Shown one piece after another: positions 13,115 through 14,466 of a stretch of 14,466 nt of DNA. Each line of letters opens with the position of its first letter. Position 1 is the stretch's first letter. Location of the stretch: positions 1 to 14,466 of the forward strand of contig CABUAQ010000045.1 in assembly GCA_902489575.1 (NCBI GenBank). Reading direction: 5' to 3'. Made by a program: the position numbers and the translations under genes. Origin of the DNA: an uncultured bacterium (GTDB taxonomy: Bacteria > Cyanobacteriota > Vampirovibrionia > Gastranaerophilales > Gastranaerophilaceae). The notes below the pieces were generated by a model. It did no database searches. It saw only the letters and a list, made by a program, of their open reading frames with translations, and was not told where the DNA came from.

Positions 13115-14009
13115 AGATAAAACAGATATTGCAGCCTCTGAATTGTTAGGCAAGAAGGTTGACGGGTTTGAATTTTATAATCCCTCTATTCTTGTTGCTG
13201 TGCCGCGTGAAGATAATCGCAGGCATTATGATATAAACTGTGCAGATCTCCCGTTTGAAGGATGGGATGTTTGGCATGCTTACGAGTTTTCTTCATTGAC
13301 AGAAAACGGTATTCCGGTGACAAGAGTTGTAAAACTTCGCTATAACTGTACAAGTGAATATATTGTGGAATCTAAGTCACTTAAATTGTACTTAAATTCT
13401 TTTAATATGACTCGTTCTGGTAGAAATATTGAAGAATGTTTAACCATATGTAAAGCAAGGATAGAAAGGGATCTTAGTAATAAATTGCAAACTCTGGTAG
13501 AGGTCAATTTCCTTTCTGATAAATCTTTCCGGTTCGAAATTTTTAATGATTTTCAGAATATAATGGAACTTGTTGATGATAATGTTTTTAATATTACTGA
13601 GTTTAATGAGGCTCCTGAGTTACTAAAGATTGAAGATTTCAAAAATAAGCAAAAACATTATCTAATGTTTGATTCTTTGAGATCAAATTGCAGGGTTACC
13701 CATCAACCTGATTTTGGAGATGTTTATATTTATTACAATTCCAAAAAGCATATTAACGAAGTCAGTTTAATAAAATATTTGGTTTCTTTTCGTTCAGAAT
13801 ATCATTTTCATGAAGAATGTTGTGAGATGATATATAAGAGGCTTTTTGATTTATTGGATGAAGGTGATGAGTTGATGGTTAGTGCGCTTTATACAAGACG
13901 CGGAGGAATTGATATTTCTCCTGTCAGAAAGACTAATAATGTATCTTTGCATGATGTTAATACCTTGATTGATCTTACTAGTTTTGCAAGATGTGGGATT
14001 AAGCAATAG
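13098..14009 (+). CDS. queF: NADPH-dependent 7-cyano-7-deazaguanine reductase QueF
   Basis: A 303-residue tunnelling-fold enzyme that reduces preQ0 to preQ1 in queuosine tRNA modification. The NADPH motif ESKSLKLYLNSFN (91-103) and the catalytic SNCRVTHQPDFG (196-207) are clear: C198 forms the thioimide and D205 is the proton donor. FHEE (237-240) matches the substrate-binding His-Glu. The length and duplicated layout fit the two-domain E. coli-like type (usually about 280 residues); this one is slightly longer. The ATG at 13098 overlaps the symporter by 17 bases and has no obvious ribosome site, suggesting coupling to translation of the symporter. No other queuosine gene is in the window. 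The YraN gene follows one base after the stop. Confidence 0.95.
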   Translation: MKKSHKDKTDIAASELLGKKVDGFEFYNPSILVAVPREDNRRHYDINCADLPFEGWDVWHAYEFSSLTENGIPVTRVVKLRYNCTSEYIVESKSLKLYLNSFNMTRSGRNIEECLTICKARIERDLSNKLQTLVEVNFLSDKSFRFEIFNDFQNIMELVDDNVFNITEFNEAPELLKIEDFKNKQKHYLMFDSLRSNCRVTHQPDFGDVYIYYNSKKHINEVSLIKYLVSFRSEYHFHEECCEMIYKRLFDLLDEGDELMVSALYTRRGGIDISPVRKTNNVSLHDVNTLIDLTSFARCGIKQ

Positions 14010-14010
14010 T

Positions 14011-14358
14011 ATGAATAACAGGGAATTTGGAAACCTCGGGGAAAATTTAGCTTGTGAGTATCTTGTTAAAAACGGGTACAAAGTCGTTGAACGTAATAAA
14101 CATTTTTCCAGATTTTGCGAAATCGATATTATTGCTAAGTATAAGAATAAGTTTGTTTTTGTTGAAGTTAAGACACGTAAGACAAATGATTTTGGAACAC
14201 CGTTGGAGTCTATTACTAAAAATAAATATAAAAATATAAAAACGGGTGTGTTATATTATGTTCAGGAAAATAATATAAAAGATTTTCAAATTGATGTTAT
14301 CGGGATAACGTTGTATCCCGAGTTAAAAATTGAGCATTTAAAAAATGTTTCAATATAG
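14011..14358 (+). CDS. YraN/UPF0102 family nuclease-like protein
   Basis: A 115-residue protein of the YraN (UPF0102) family, a PD-(D/E)xK nuclease-like fold related to Holliday junction resolvases. The N terminus MNNREFGNLGENLACEYL is typical (E11), and the active-site-like residues are E37 and D39 (CEIDIIA) and E52-V-K54 (FVEVKTR). Molecular function in the family is not established. I chose the ATG at 14011 since the family begins there; an upstream in-frame ATG at 13969 lies within queF. One base separates it from the queF stop, so it is the last gene of the symporter-queF-yraN unit. No clear ribosome site precedes it. Confidence 0.9.
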   Translation: MNNREFGNLGENLACEYLVKNGYKVVERNKHFSRFCEIDIIAKYKNKFVFVEVKTRKTNDFGTPLESITKNKYKNIKTGVLYYVQENNIKDFQIDVIGITLYPELKIEHLKNVSI

Positions 14359-14413
14359 AACTTTTTTATAGTAGAATTGTACAGGTGAGGGATTATATTA
14401 AGGAGAAACATAA

Positions 14414-14466
14414 ATGCTAACAGGACCATTTTTAGATAGATCTTGGATGGGGCAAAATCCGGATTA
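14414..14466 (+). CDS. Start of an unidentified gene, cut by the window edge
   Basis: AGGAGAAA (14401-14408) lies 5 bases before the ATG, so this is a real start. Only 17 codons are visible (MLTGPFLDRSWMGQNPD), too few to identify. It begins 55 bases after the YraN gene. Possible -10 elements (TATAGT at 14367, TAGAAT at 14372) in the gap suggest it may have its own promoter. Confidence 0.6.
   Translation, partial: MLTGPFLDRSWMGQNPD

Noticed and set aside
1..14466. CRISPR array, transposon or complete defence system
   Set aside because: I saw no regularly spaced repeats, no transposase or integrase, and no known defence domains; the RHH pair lacks an adjacent toxin.

Overview
The window is AT-rich bacterial chromosome with short intergenic gaps and clear sigma-70-type promoters. 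The EF-Tu reads like a cyanobacterial-lineage EF-Tu. There are no photosynthesis genes. Two neighbouring proteins share an N-terminal pattern, and a pilin relic carries a D-x-N-G-x-x-G-P-N-x-W-G motif; both fit gut Melainabacteria (Gastranaerophilales). This lineage call is an inference from recognition of sequence style and was not tested by a search.

Left part (1-3350): two tandem small genes (a ribbon-helix-helix regulator and a diverged partner with the same C-terminal tail) converge on a stand-alone tuf gene with its own promoter; a shared hairpin lies between them. A 66-residue low-complexity protein and coaX (type III pantothenate kinase) follow on the + strand. coaX overlaps the 3' end of a convergent one-domain XRE regulator.

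Middle (3350-8160): a start-less C-terminal relic of a pilin-like protein lies in the gap before rex. rex (redox-sensing repressor) is divergent from a tight three-gene operon: hot-dog acyl-CoA thioesterase, RluB/RsuA-type pseudouridine synthase, and coaE (dephospho-CoA kinase). Both divergent promoters place TATAAT exactly 6 nt before the ATG, so both mRNAs are predicted to be leaderless. On the minus strand an MsbA-like ABC exporter is coupled by a TAGTG stop-start overlap to a small unknown gene that is broken by a one-base frameshift.

Right part (8160-14466): an alpha/beta hydrolase (minus) and a 224-aa unknown protein (plus) are divergent. A 215-aa unknown protein then sits between a short repeat of the tRNA-Leu 3' end and tRNA-Leu(UAG) itself, a layout like a small relic integrated element. 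Next come a secreted unknown protein with a very long terminator hairpin, a 43-aa membrane peptide whose -35 box lies inside that hairpin, a DAACS-family acidic amino acid/dicarboxylate symporter, queF (queuosine precursor reductase), a YraN-family nuclease-like protein, and the first 17 codons of a gene that leaves the window.

Functionally this is mostly housekeeping: translation and tRNA/rRNA modification (tuf, rluB, queF, tRNA-Leu), the first and last steps of CoA synthesis (coaX, coaE), redox control (rex) and transport. Lineage-specific small proteins are scattered between. I saw no CRISPR array, transposase, integrase or complete defence system.
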